Of a DNA stretch of 64,000 nucleotides, positions 1-7,683 are shown one piece after another. This stretch comes from SOJA01 sp964598485 (GTDB lineage: Archaea; Thermoproteota; Bathyarchaeia; Bathyarchaeales; Bathycorpusculaceae). The stretch spans positions 186,001-250,000 of the forward strand of contig CAZRCD010000001.1 in the NCBI GenBank assembly GCA_964598485.1. Reading direction: 5' to 3'. Under the pieces are notes generated by a model, which was not told the origin of the DNA, did no database searches, and worked only from the letters and a program-made list of their open reading frames with translations. A program made the translations under genes and the position numbers. Positions within the stretch are counted from its first letter, which is position 1; each line of letters starts with the position of its first letter.

Positions 1-96
1 CGCCTCCCTAATGTACTCAGACCAATTGATCTTAACCACACTCATTGTTCTCTTCAACTTCTCGTCAACCTTAACAGTAACGGTACCCAATAACAT
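1..96 (-). CDS. Partial ribbon-helix-helix antitoxin-like protein (VapB type)
   Basis: Only the first 32 codons lie in the window; the gene runs off the left edge. The ATG at 96-94 has GGTG directly in front of it. The peptide begins with a short beta-strand-like stretch (GTVTVKVDEKLKR) followed by a helix with the NWSEYIREA pattern typical of archaeal VapB-like antitoxin N-termini, which bind DNA and neutralise a PIN-domain RNase. No toxin is visible because the downstream side is outside the window. The family call rests on a short stretch and is tentative. Confidence 0.5.
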   Translation of the reverse strand, partial: MLLGTVTVKVDEKLKRTMSVVKINWSEYIREA

Positions 97-177
97 CACC
101 AAAAGTAATAAATCAAATCAACCTTTTAAACATTACTAAAATAAATACTTGAAACCGTACAATGAACACGTAATAGA

Positions 178-321
178 TTGCCAATAAAAATTTTAGCGCA
201 CACGCTAAAACTAATCATCGGAGCACTAATCTTCCTAACCACCTACACAACAACAGCACCCTTAATAGGAGCAATAAACAAAACGGACATAAAAAACCTA
301 AGAGAAATGCCAAAAGAATAA
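178..321 (+). pseudogene. Remnant of a membrane-protein C-terminus (flippase-like tail)
   Basis: An open frame with no convincing start codon encodes a hydrophobic segment (LKLIIGALIFLTTYTT) followed by a short charged tail ending in NLREMPKE. This resembles the last helix and cytoplasmic tail of archaeal polysaccharide flippases (RfbX/Wzx type). No other part of such a gene is nearby, so it is most likely a decayed fragment. The assignment is from pattern only and could be wrong. The rest of the 97-370 interval shows nothing recognisable. Confidence 0.25.
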
Positions 322-370
322 CGCCACTCTCCGCCTACTTAACTTCCTACTAAACATCATCGAAAAACTA

Positions 371-1237
371 TTATTCATCATCCAAAAGACGCGAACTAGC
401 AGAACTTAAACTTAGCATTTCAACATGTGCCTTTCTAATCAAGTCCTTTATCGTCTCTTTAGTAGATATAACCGCATCTATTGCAAGCGCATATGCTTCC
501 TGATGGGCGATTTGCATAAGCGTTTCCATGTTTTCCTTTGTTGGATAGGCTACGCTCAGGGACAAACCAAAAGCATCTGCATGGGCGTTTTCGATGCTTC
601 GCCTAATTTCGTCCAGGTCTATTCGAAGTTGTTCCTCAGTTATTATCAAGTTCTCATCGTACGCAACTTTCATTGCAAGTCCTGCTTCAACCGGTTTTAT
701 TCCAAGCTTTGATAGGATGCTTGCGAGTCTTTCGGAAATGACGTCGCCTTTCTCAGCGACTAATGTGTCCTTGCTTATCCATACGCTTCCAGACTCTATT
801 CTTGTAGGCAAGCCTACAGCGTTAAGCCGACTGATTATTGGACCCGGTGGCTGTGCAGTATTTCCAGCTGGTACTGTGACATCAAAGGCTGCTATGTCGC
901 CAGATTTGGCTGTCGTTATAACTTTGCCTTTTTCAAGAAGTAATGCAAGTTTGAACGGGTTTAAATCTGTGAATAGATAAATGTTCGACCCTTCTAAGTA
1001 TTCCATAAGTTTTTTCAGTTCAGGTTTTTCCTTAGAGTTTTCAATAGCCCTTTTCATTAGAGTGTTCTGTATGACCCGCATGAAAACTTTATCCGCCAAG
1101 TTTTTTTTGAACTCTTGCAGTTGGGCTGCCCTAACCTTTTGTAGGCTGGCTATTCCAATAACTTTGTATTTTTTGATTAACTGTGCGACTTCTTCAACTT
1201 CGCTGATTTTCTTCTGCAAAACCTGTTGGGATGGCAT
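371..1237 (-). CDS. rpl10: Large ribosomal subunit protein uL10 (P0)
   Basis: This 288-residue protein forms the base of the ribosomal stalk that recruits translation factors, binding 23S rRNA and dimers of the stalk protein L12/P1. The N-terminal rRNA-binding domain is seen in IGIASLQKVRAAQLQEFK and the conserved PPGPIISRL motif lies near residue 130. The C-terminal half has the helical spine that binds P1 dimers. It is the last gene of the secE-spt5-rpl11-rpl1-rpl10 unit, 13 bases after rpl1. The acidic, hydrophobic tail that archaeal P0 usually shares with P1 is missing; the protein ends SRLLDDE. The L12/P1 gene that normally follows is absent. Confidence 0.95.
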   Translation of the reverse strand: MPSQQVLQKKISEVEEVAQLIKKYKVIGIASLQKVRAAQLQEFKKNLADKVFMRVIQNTLMKRAIENSKEKPELKKLMEYLEGSNIYLFTDLNPFKLALLLEKGKVITTAKSGDIAAFDVTVPAGNTAQPPGPIISRLNAVGLPTRIESGSVWISKDTLVAEKGDVISERLASILSKLGIKPVEAGLAMKVAYDENLIITEEQLRIDLDEIRRSIENAHADAFGLSLSVAYPTKENMETLMQIAHQEAYALAIDAVISTKETIKDLIRKAHVEMLSLSSASSRLLDDE

Positions 1238-1250
1238 TTGTTTTCCTCTC

Positions 1251-1901
1251 TTATGTAATCTTCACGGGTTTGCCCATAGACGTTTTGAGATAGACGGTTT
1301 TGATGTTTTTCGTTCCTCTTTTGAGTTTTCCCTCTATAGTCTTTAAGACTGTTTGAACGTTTTCAGCTATTTCCTCTTCTTTCATGCTTTCAGTTCCAAC
1401 ACGACATCTTATGACTGGTTGGTTACGCATCCTTACAAAAACCATTTTGCGATATCTCTTTATTAAACCAGATATATCTGCTGTTGGTGGAACAGGCACA
1501 GGCATTTTTCCTCTAGGACCTAAGGCGGGACCTAATGTTTTGCCAACACGGGACATTAGAGGAGCTCCTGCCATGAAAAAGTTGTAATCATTAGCTATTT
1601 TTCGCAGTTCTTTCTTTCTACCGGCTAATCCTGCAAGTTCATCCTTTCCGATGACAAGGTCCGCTTTCGCCCTCTTTGCTTTTAAGGCTAGCTCTCCTGT
1701 TGCAATAACGCATATTTTGTTCGGTTTTTCCGGCGATGGATGTGGTAGTTCTATTCGCTCTTGAATTCTTCCTTCAGGCGATTTCATGTCAATGTCTTTA
1801 AGATTTAGAATTAGTTCAACTGATTGAGTGAAATTTCTTTTTTTGGATTTTTCTTTTGCTTCTTTGATTGCGGTTATTATTGTTTTTTGGTCTAGGGGCA
1901 T
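1251..1901 (-). CDS. rpl1: Large ribosomal subunit protein uL1
   Basis: uL1 forms the L1 stalk of the 50S subunit, which helps deacylated tRNA leave the E site; in archaea it can also repress its own operon by binding mRNA. The 216-residue length is normal. Diagnostic stretches include KRNFTQSVELILNLKDID at the N-terminus and the GPRGKMPVPVPP loop near residue 130, followed by a C-terminal lid ending in LKTSMGKPVKIT. The gene lies between rpl11 and rpl10 on the same strand, with a 67-base gap after rpl11 that could hold a regulatory leader, though none was recognised. Confidence 0.95.
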   Translation of the reverse strand: MPLDQKTIITAIKEAKEKSKKRNFTQSVELILNLKDIDMKSPEGRIQERIELPHPSPEKPNKICVIATGELALKAKRAKADLVIGKDELAGLAGRKKELRKIANDYNFFMAGAPLMSRVGKTLGPALGPRGKMPVPVPPTADISGLIKRYRKMVFVRMRNQPVIRCRVGTESMKEEEIAENVQTVLKTIEGKLKRGTKNIKTVYLKTSMGKPVKIT

Positions 1902-1968
1902 TTTAAGGGGACCTCGGGCAATGAGGAAATGGAATGCGGTTATAAAAGTATTATCTTATTCCTCGCTT

Positions 1969-2451
1969 TTATTGGGATAACTCATCATACTTGTCTTCGT
2001 CTATTTCTCTTTGCACTTCACGCGGATCTTTGCCTTCAACCGTAACTCCCATGCTCACACAGCTTCCAAGTACTTCTTTTGCCGCAGCCTTCAAGGTTTT
2101 TGCCAAAAACTCTGGACGTTTAAGCTTAGATATACGTACCACTTGTTCCATAGTAAGGTTTCCAACTTTCTCCGTGCTGGGCGTTCCTGAACCTTTCTCA
2201 ATTTTAAGTTCTCTCACGATAAGGGCGGATGTTGTTGGTGTTCCAATGCTAACGTCAAACTCTTTAGTTTCAGGGTCAACGGTGACCTTCACGGGAACTT
2301 TCATTCCAGCATAGTCTTTCGTGAGTTCATTTATTTTGTTCACAATCTCCAAGACATTTACGCCCAGCGGACCTAGAGCGGGTCCTAAAGGCGGTCCAGC
2401 TGTTGCTTGTCCTCCGCTTACAAGTAGATCCACAACTTTTTTCTCACTCAT
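1969..2451 (-). CDS. rpl11: Large ribosomal subunit protein uL11
   Basis: uL11 binds the GTPase-associated centre of 23S rRNA and contacts elongation factors. The 160-residue protein has the glycine/proline-rich N-terminal signature GGQATAGPPLGPALGPLGVN and the C-terminal RNA-binding domain with the region KAAAKEVLGSCVSMGVTVEG, followed by the short acidic tail common in archaea. Its start codon immediately follows the stop codon of the spt5 gene, which indicates translational coupling. Nothing unusual was seen. Confidence 0.96.
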   Translation of the reverse strand: MSEKKVVDLLVSGGQATAGPPLGPALGPLGVNVLEIVNKINELTKDYAGMKVPVKVTVDPETKEFDVSIGTPTTSALIVRELKIEKGSGTPSTEKVGNLTMEQVVRISKLKRPEFLAKTLKAAAKEVLGSCVSMGVTVEGKDPREVQREIDEDKYDELSQ

Positions 2452-2940
2452 CTAAACTTCACCACTTTCACTTTTTGCTTTTTGAACTAGCTTGACGTAG
2501 TCGGAATGAACGGTTATTGGCAGTGTGAAAGTTGCCTCCAACAACTCAAGCGTAACCTCTTCCTTTGTCTTGTCGATGCGGGTTATTTTTGCGCGCATTC
2601 CCTTAAACGGTCCACCTGTTACTTCTACTATGTCGTTTTCACTTAATTCTTCAATTATTGGTTTTCTGATAATGTATCTTTCAACTTCTGAAAAGCTTAC
2701 GAGACCTGGAACCCTCGATCGCACATGTTTTATGCCTGCTATAGCTTCTTCCACGAAGTGTGGGCCGTTGGCTTCTATGAAAACGTAACCCCTTAACGTT
2801 TCAGGAACAAGAATCGCTTTAATCGGAATTTTTTTCATTTCAATCTTTGCAGCGACAAGTTTGCCTACGTTTCTTTCTTGTCCCGTTGTTGTTCTTACGG
2901 CAAAAATCTTTGTTTCTGGCTTTTTTTCGCTTTTTTCCAT
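2452..2940 (-). CDS. spt5: Transcription elongation factor Spt5 (archaeal NusG)
   Basis: Spt5 binds the clamp of RNA polymerase, makes it processive and couples it to the ribosome. The 162-residue protein has an N-terminal NGN domain (residues about 8-95, with FAVRTTTGQERNVGKLV and GYVFIEANGP) and a C-terminal KOW domain (DIVEVTGGPFKGMRAKI, from about residue 102). Some archaeal databases call this ribosomal protein L24-like. Position between secE and rpl11 is the conserved archaeal order. Confidence 0.95.
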   Translation of the reverse strand: MEKSEKKPETKIFAVRTTTGQERNVGKLVAAKIEMKKIPIKAILVPETLRGYVFIEANGPHFVEEAIAGIKHVRSRVPGLVSFSEVERYIIRKPIIEELSENDIVEVTGGPFKGMRAKITRIDKTKEEVTLELLEATFTLPITVHSDYVKLVQKAKSESGEV

Positions 2941-2955
2941 TAAGGTTTCTTCCTT

Positions 2956-3135
2956 CTAAGTTAGAGGAGCTTGTTGCAGAACTGCAGACAACAGTTTAAT
3001 TACATACCCGATTAGCCCAATTGCGCCCATGCCTAGGAAGCATATTTTTATTGATAGCCAGAGCTCACTTTTTCCAGGTTTTACAGCCAGCTTTAAAGTT
3101 CTCGCACATTGGGATAGGAATGACCTTACACCCAT
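2956..3135 (-). CDS. secE: Preprotein translocase subunit SecE (Sec61 gamma)
   Basis: The 59-residue product is the tail-anchored gamma subunit that clamps the SecY channel in the plasma membrane. An amphipathic helix (RSFLSQCARTLKLAVKPGK) is followed by SELWLSIKICFLGMGAIG and one transmembrane helix (ICFLGMGAIGLIGYVIKLL), the standard SecE/Sss1 layout. It is the first gene of the spt5-rpl11-rpl1-rpl10 unit and ends in TAG 15 bases before the spt5 ATG. A TATA-like box about 30 bases upstream implies a nearly leaderless transcript. FtsZ, often upstream of secE in other archaea, is not here. Confidence 0.92.
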   Translation of the reverse strand: MGVRSFLSQCARTLKLAVKPGKSELWLSIKICFLGMGAIGLIGYVIKLLSAVLQQAPLT

Positions 3136-3164
3136 GGTTCATCGCACACTCAACATTTTAATCG

Positions 3165-3174
3165 TGATATAAAT
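3165..3174 (-). promoter_or_regulatory. TATA box of the secE-rpl10 operon
   Basis: On the minus strand the sequence CATTTATATC places an archaeal box A about 30 bases before the secE ATG at 3135, the spacing expected for transcription starting within a few bases of the start codon. It is the only good box in the gap between secE and the dtdA gene. Confidence 0.6.
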
Positions 3175-3258
3175 GTTACTGTGGCTATCGGTTTTGATAG
3201 ATAAGCCAGACAATTCTATTAACTTTTCCCTTCCAAAATCCACTATAAAAATAGCATT

Positions 3259-4089
3259 TTAATGTTTGACCTTCTTGAAGGGCATGTTCATTTTCTTGAG
3301 TGTTTCAACAAGCTTTGGTTTATGTTCACCCTTTATTCCTTTCCAATCTAAAACTGCCAACTGAACCCTTTCTAACGTCTTTTCTACGCATTGATTAAGA
3401 ATTTCCAGATCTATGTGTGGAAGGGCATATTTCGGAATCATGTGTCCAAAAGCTAAATCGTCTTTTAATGCTATTCGAGTGAATTTGTTGTTGTAGTGGG
3501 GTCCGCCTATGCCAATCACTGCTTTAGCTGGGAAATTGCTGAAGTTTGAAACGGCTTCTATGGTTGCGTGGGCAACAGCCTCAGCCGCCTCTAAATCTTT
3601 CCATTGGGTAGGTGAACTTCCGAGTTCAGTGAACATTGTTGGTACGTTTAATGAAGGCCCGTGATGAGTACATTCATAACAAACATCATAGTCAAGCTGC
3701 ATTTCTTCTTTGAGGCGAGCCATTGCCTTCAAAGCGTGTCTCATGGCGTTTGCAGGTGAAACAGAAACCTTTCTTGGGATTCCACCCAGCTTTGCCTCTG
3801 CTAAGTTACCGGGGGTATGCATTGAAAGTGTTGGAGTTCCGCTGGCACTGCTGTGTCTGGAAATGAAAACTATAAGTTTAGCGTTAGGGAAAAAATTCGT
3901 TATGCTTTGGGCATAGACAGACTCCTCGTTTAAAGTTACAAGTTTAACAAGCCTGTCGCTGAAAGTGGCTTCATATACTGGGTTTTCCTTAAATTCCTCA
4001 GAAACCTTGCTGAAAGAGTAATTGTTGAGGATTTGTTTCTTGATGTTTAGACTTGCGATGTCTTTGTTTGAAGCAACTATTAGAATCAT
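3259..4089 (-). CDS. dtdA: D-aminoacyl-tRNA deacylase (archaeal/plant type)
   Basis: DtdA hydrolyses D-amino acids, chiefly D-tyrosine, from mischarged tRNAs and so keeps D-residues out of protein. The 276-residue length is typical. Visible family motifs are ISRHSSASGTPTLSMHTPGN (residues about 77-95), CYECTHHGPSLNVPTMF with the metal-ligand-like histidines (about 137-153) and GIGGPHYNNKFTRIAL (about 193-208). It stands alone on the minus strand upstream of the secE promoter. The call is firm from these motifs. Confidence 0.93.
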   Translation of the reverse strand: MILIVASNKDIASLNIKKQILNNYSFSKVSEEFKENPVYEATFSDRLVKLVTLNEESVYAQSITNFFPNAKLIVFISRHSSASGTPTLSMHTPGNLAEAKLGGIPRKVSVSPANAMRHALKAMARLKEEMQLDYDVCYECTHHGPSLNVPTMFTELGSSPTQWKDLEAAEAVAHATIEAVSNFSNFPAKAVIGIGGPHYNNKFTRIALKDDLAFGHMIPKYALPHIDLEILNQCVEKTLERVQLAVLDWKGIKGEHKPKLVETLKKMNMPFKKVKH

Positions 4090-4189
4090 GGGTAGGCTAC
4101 CACTCTGTGGGAACTTCTGAGAATGGATATTTTAAGTTTGGGCAAATAAGTTGATAGTAATAGTCTCTATCAGTCTGGTTTGATTGCCT

Positions 4190-4411
4190 TTAACAAACGA
4201 CACAATCTGCAGAAAAAGGGGATAGTTGAGCAAGTTTGTGGATGATTTTTCTGTTTGGGTTTCGTGGTTCTTTCGCTGTTCTGCTGCTCTGCAGACTTAG
4301 ACCCCCCTTATATTTAGATTGAACTTCTGGTAAACCGTCTATTTTCAATACTGTTAGACAGTTCTTTGCTAATCGAGACTTGCGGCTAGCGTGCCGCGAA
4401 ATGACCGCCAA
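4190..4411 (-). CDS. Possible small basic protein, unknown function
   Basis: This 73-codon frame starts with TTG at 4411, about 21 bases after a good minus-strand TATA box (4432-4439), so a leaderless mRNA is possible. The predicted product is basic (SRHASRKSRLAKNCL at the N-terminus) and matches nothing I recognise. The box may instead drive a non-coding RNA; several short self-complementary runs containing CTGCAG are present. Either reading is weak, and the promoter is the best-supported part. Confidence 0.3.
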   Translation of the reverse strand: MAVISRHASRKSRLAKNCLTVLKIDGLPEVQSKYKGGLSLQSSRTAKEPRNPNRKIIHKLAQLSPFSADCVVC

Positions 4412-4431
4412 CTATGACGAGAAGAGTCCAT

Positions 4432-4439
4432 TATAAATT
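4432..4439 (-). promoter_or_regulatory. TATA box pointing left, opposite the carbamoyltransferase promoter
   Basis: The minus-strand sequence TAATTTATAATG is a close match to archaeal box A. It lies about 20 bases from the other promoter's box and reads toward a 73-codon frame, so some transcript from this region is likely. Confidence 0.45.
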
Positions 4440-4457
4440 ATAGATATCCCCGAAAAG

Positions 4458-4465
4458 TTTTATAT
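4458..4465 (+). promoter_or_regulatory. TATA box of the carbamoyltransferase gene
   Basis: TTTTATATT lies about 35 bases before the ATG at 4500. A ribosome binding site (GGGTGGAAGT) sits directly before the ATG, which fixes the start of the gene. Confidence 0.55.
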
Positions 4466-4499
4466 TCTTAAATCCTTCTGGTCTGAAAAGGGTGGAAGT

Positions 4500-5414
4500 A
4501 TGCACTTAATCAGTTTTAAAGAAATGTCGGGTCAACAGCTGATGAAGATCATTAATAAGGGTATTGATGTTAAACATAATCCGGAAAAATACGGAACCGC
4601 TTTGAATGGTAAATCGCTGGCTATGATTTTTCAGAAATCTTCAACGCGGACTAGGGTTTCATTTGAGGTTGCTATGACTCAGCTTGGCGGTCACGCACTT
4701 TACATAGATTGGAGGACAACAAATTTTGCCATAGCGACTGTGTACGATGAGACACAGTATCTGTCTCGCAATGTTGATTGTATAATGGCTAGATTAAAGA
4801 AAAACGCTGACTTGCAGGTTATGGCTAAAGCTTCACGTGCCCCAGTAATCAATGGATGCGACGAAAAATATCATCCAACCCAAGCAATAGCGGATTTAAT
4901 GACAATGAAAGAAAAGAAAGGTACACTGGATGAAGTGAAACTCGTTTACATAGGCATTCACAACAATGTCTGCAATTCGCTTATTGAAGGATGCACAAAA
5001 ACAGGAGCCAGAATCACCACAGTTACGCCTATATTTAACGAGCCTTCAAGAGATGAGAAGCTACTGGAAGATGCCAGAAAAACAGGATTGTACGAGGCTA
5101 CGTTGGACGTTAAGCAGGCTGTTAAAGACGCAGATTTTGTTTATACGGACACTTGGGTTGACATGGAATTCTTCCTAGACCCTAAATATGCAGTAGAAAA
5201 GGAGAAACGCGTCAAACTCATGATGCCATACCAAATAAACAAGGAATTACTGAAAGAAAGCGACGCTTACATAATGCATGACATGCCAATTCACCGAGGC
5301 TACGAAATAAGCCAAGACATGATTGAAACCCAAAAATCCATAATATACGAGCAAAGCGAGAACAGACTGTACTCAGCAAACGCAATACTACTAAAACTTC
5401 TCGAAAAATACTAG
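4500..5414 (+). CDS. Ornithine/aspartate carbamoyltransferase family protein, substrate uncertain
   Basis: The 304-residue protein has the whole carbamoyltransferase fold. The carbamoyl-phosphate loop STRTRVSFE is near residue 50 and HPTQAIADL near 127. The second-substrate motifs depart from true ornithine carbamoyltransferases: the DxWxSMG motif is replaced by DTWVDMEFF (about residue 221) and the H-C-L-P motif, whose cysteine contacts ornithine, reads HDMPIHRGYEI (about 260). Overall similarity is closer to OTCase than ATCase (ENRLYSANAILLKLL at the end). It is a single-gene unit with no arginine genes nearby. It could use another amine substrate, or be an archaeal OTCase variant. Confidence 0.8.
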   Translation: MHLISFKEMSGQQLMKIINKGIDVKHNPEKYGTALNGKSLAMIFQKSSTRTRVSFEVAMTQLGGHALYIDWRTTNFAIATVYDETQYLSRNVDCIMARLKKNADLQVMAKASRAPVINGCDEKYHPTQAIADLMTMKEKKGTLDEVKLVYIGIHNNVCNSLIEGCTKTGARITTVTPIFNEPSRDEKLLEDARKTGLYEATLDVKQAVKDADFVYTDTWVDMEFFLDPKYAVEKEKRVKLMMPYQINKELLKESDAYIMHDMPIHRGYEISQDMIETQKSIIYEQSENRLYSANAILLKLLEKY

Positions 5415-5421
5415 ACTCAAA

Positions 5422-6327
5422 CTATTTCAAAATCATCTGCACAAATTTTTCCGGCTCGAACTTCTCCAAGTCTTCATATTTTTGTCCTGTTCCAATAAAA
5501 AGAACTGGCTTTTTTGTAATGTATGTGACGCTGAGGGCTGAACCACCTTTTACATCAGCATCCACCTTGGTCAGTATAGTTGCGTCTATTCCCACGCTCT
5601 TGTGAAACTCTTCCGCTTGCATAACTGCGTCGTTTCCAGTAAGAGAATCCACAGTTAAAATGGTCATGTCTGGATTGACTATGCGTTTGATTTTCGCAAG
5701 TTCGTTCATTAAGTTTCGGTTTGTTTGTATCCTGCCAGCTGTGTCTATCAAGACAACGTTTGTCCCATGGGCTTTGGCGTGGTTTACCGTGTCGTAAGCC
5801 ACAGCAGCTGGGTCTGCGCCGTACTTATGCTTAATCATGCGTACACCTAATCGTTTAGCATGCTCTTCCAATTGTTCGATGGAACCAGCTCGGTAAGTGT
5901 CGCTGCATGCAAGAACTACAGAATGACCCCTCTTTTTTAAAAACTGGGCAAATTTAGCTATGGTTGTTGTTTTTCCAGTGCCGTTTATCCCAACAAAAAC
6001 TATAACGTATGGCTCTCCCTTTTTCCGTTTCTCTTCTATAGCCATTAACAAATCTACTTTATCGTTGGTAAGCATAGTCTCTAGAAGCACTTCCCCAAGA
6101 TTCGCTTTCACTATTTTTTTTCGGTCTTCAAGTCGTTTAATTTGAACCCCGTCTAAACGTTTTTCCATTTCGTCGCATATCCGTTCAGCCACGGGAAAAG
6201 CAACATCATTTTCTACTAGACTTAGTTTAAAATCTGAAAGCACTGGACGCAGTTTTTCAGCCTTAAGCTCCGTCGTTGTAATCTTGTTTACGAGTCCACT
6301 TAACCCTGATTTCAGCTTCTCAAACAT
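5422..6327 (-). CDS. ftsY: Signal recognition particle receptor FtsY
   Basis: FtsY is the membrane-associated GTPase that receives SRP-ribosome complexes and hands nascent chains to SecYEG. The 301-residue protein has an N-domain four-helix bundle (residues 1-90) and a G-domain with G1 GINGTGKTTTIAKFA (about 110-124), the insertion box motif DTYRAGSIEQLEEHA, G3 DTAGR (about 192) and G4 TKVDAD (about 252). There is no long acidic A-domain, as usual in archaea. It is the last gene of the Rpp21-to-FtsY operon and ends a few bases from the convergent carbamoyltransferase gene. Confidence 0.96.
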   Translation of the reverse strand: MFEKLKSGLSGLVNKITTTELKAEKLRPVLSDFKLSLVENDVAFPVAERICDEMEKRLDGVQIKRLEDRKKIVKANLGEVLLETMLTNDKVDLLMAIEEKRKKGEPYVIVFVGINGTGKTTTIAKFAQFLKKRGHSVVLACSDTYRAGSIEQLEEHAKRLGVRMIKHKYGADPAAVAYDTVNHAKAHGTNVVLIDTAGRIQTNRNLMNELAKIKRIVNPDMTILTVDSLTGNDAVMQAEEFHKSVGIDATILTKVDADVKGGSALSVTYITKKPVLFIGTGQKYEDLEKFEPEKFVQMILK

Positions 6328-6328
6328 T

Positions 6329-6787
6329 TCAGGAAGGCTTCCCCTTTCTAAGCTCAGCCGCTAACTCTTCAAATTTCGCTCGGTCTTCATTAATTTTTTG
6401 TGCAACCTGTGAAAAACGTTGTTGAAGCGACACTCTATTTTTCTCAATGCCTTCTAGGCGCTTCTTGACTATTTCCTTTGCCTCTTCCGAGGTTTTCTCA
6501 ACAGAAACCCCTGCTCCCATTCCCACGATAACCTTGTCTGGATCGTCAAGTTTTGCTTTGATGTAGGAACTTCCGCCTATTGGCACGAGAAGCTCTGAAC
6601 CCACTTCGTTTTTCTCCAAACTTTCCAAGGTCACGTTCGCGTATGCTAAGTCTTGCATGACAGCGTTCAACATGCTTATTCTGGATTGCAAAGCTTGCGC
6701 GGTTTCTTCAAGAAAACGTATTTCAATGCTTAATCTTCGAAGCTCTTCTTCAACTTTGCTCGCCAACTTTTTCTTCTCCAACAACAA
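6329..6787 (-). CDS. pfdA: Prefoldin subunit alpha
   Basis: Prefoldin alpha pairs with beta to make a hexameric jellyfish-shaped chaperone that passes unfolded proteins to the thermosome. The product has two long coiled-coil helices (residues about 1-45 and 100-145) flanking beta hairpins with LLVPIGGSSYIKAKLDDPDKVIVGMGAG. No ATG is available; the frame opens with three TTG codons (6787-6779) that overlap the eL20 gene, so the exact start is uncertain. The stop is one base before the ftsY ATG. Confidence 0.92.
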   Translation of the reverse strand: MLLEKKKLASKVEEELRRLSIEIRFLEETAQALQSRISMLNAVMQDLAYANVTLESLEKNEVGSELLVPIGGSSYIKAKLDDPDKVIVGMGAGVSVEKTSEEAKEIVKKRLEGIEKNRVSLQQRFSQVAQKINEDRAKFEELAAELRKGKPS

Positions 6788-7007
6788 GTTTTTTCAACAT
6801 AGGATTTTCTATGTCTTCAGGTGGAACCTCTTCAACCTTCAATATTTTTATCTGAAAACGTTTCACACGATGCCTACTGCCCAATTCAGCATAAACATTT
6901 TCAATGGCATGCTCACGTTTGATGGCAACTACTTCCTTCTTGAAAGGCGTCTCTAAGTTCGGCTTCCGAATTTCACCAATCACCCTGAAGACTTTCATTT
7001 CACCCAT
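6750..7007 (-). CDS. rpl18a: Large ribosomal subunit protein eL20 (L18a/LX)
   Basis: The 85-residue protein is the archaeal LX protein of the 50S subunit. It begins MKVFRVIGEI after a short MGE leader and has the FKKEVVAIKREHAIENVYAE and GSRHRVKRFQIKI blocks typical of the family. The gene overlaps the end of eif6 by 8 bases and the likely start of pfdA by up to 38 bases, so the three are tightly coupled. Confidence 0.93.
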   Translation of the reverse strand: MGEMKVFRVIGEIRKPNLETPFKKEVVAIKREHAIENVYAELGSRHRVKRFQIKILKVEEVPPEDIENPMLKKLVVGEEKVGEQS

Positions 7008-7680
7008 CTTCCTTCACGACATCAAAGGCATGCCCAATTATAAACATCTCGGGTCCCGTCGTCAACGATCCCACCACAGTTGCATAACTGTTACCGATCA
7101 AACCCGTGCCAACGTAGGGTATTCCACAATTAATCGTGCCCACATCAACTGGAACCTTTAACACATCCTCTAAAAGTTTCCGTTCAGAATCCTTCAAAAG
7201 AGGATGCGCCAAAACACCCTTGTTTGTTGCCACAGCCAGAGACCCAACATAAGGCAAGCCAGCAACTTCACCCGCTACCGCTTCAACACCTAAAGTTTCA
7301 GAAACCTTCTTAATCGCTGCAGCTTTCAATCGCGGTTCAACAATCGCACCGTAATCATTTGCCAAAACCATATTTCCATAAGCAGTTCTCCTAGTTTCCA
7401 TCACCGTTATGTTTCCTTCAAAAACCGATTTTATAACCTCGATTTCCTTCTCTCGAACAAAGTGCGGGAGCAGAATCCCATTTGAATTTCCACACACAAG
7501 TGCGCCGATGAGAACGGAACCGCCAATTGTTGTATGAATTAGCTCAACCTTCAGCCACTTGCCAAACCTTTCAGCCTTACCAGACGAAACCCATTTCGGA
7601 ACAATAGCCATCTTGTCCGTGGTAAGCGAGTATACGCCTATACTTGCACTTCCAACGAAACCAGATCGGTAAATGGCCAA
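7000..7680 (-). CDS. eif6: Translation initiation factor aIF6
   Basis: aIF6 binds the 50S subunit and keeps it from joining 30S subunits too early. The 226-residue protein shows the repeating five-bladed structure, with recurrent segments such as NSNGILLPHF, NDYGAIVEPRL, NKGVLAHPLL and NSYATVVGSLTTGPE, one per blade. The N-terminus begins MAIYRSGFVGSASIGVYS, close to other archaeal aIF6 proteins. It follows eL31 with a 3-base gap. Confidence 0.96.
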   Translation of the reverse strand: MAIYRSGFVGSASIGVYSLTTDKMAIVPKWVSSGKAERFGKWLKVELIHTTIGGSVLIGALVCGNSNGILLPHFVREKEIEVIKSVFEGNITVMETRRTAYGNMVLANDYGAIVEPRLKAAAIKKVSETLGVEAVAGEVAGLPYVGSLAVATNKGVLAHPLLKDSERKLLEDVLKVPVDVGTINCGIPYVGTGLIGNSYATVVGSLTTGPEMFIIGHAFDVVKEDG

Positions 7681-7683
7681 GGA

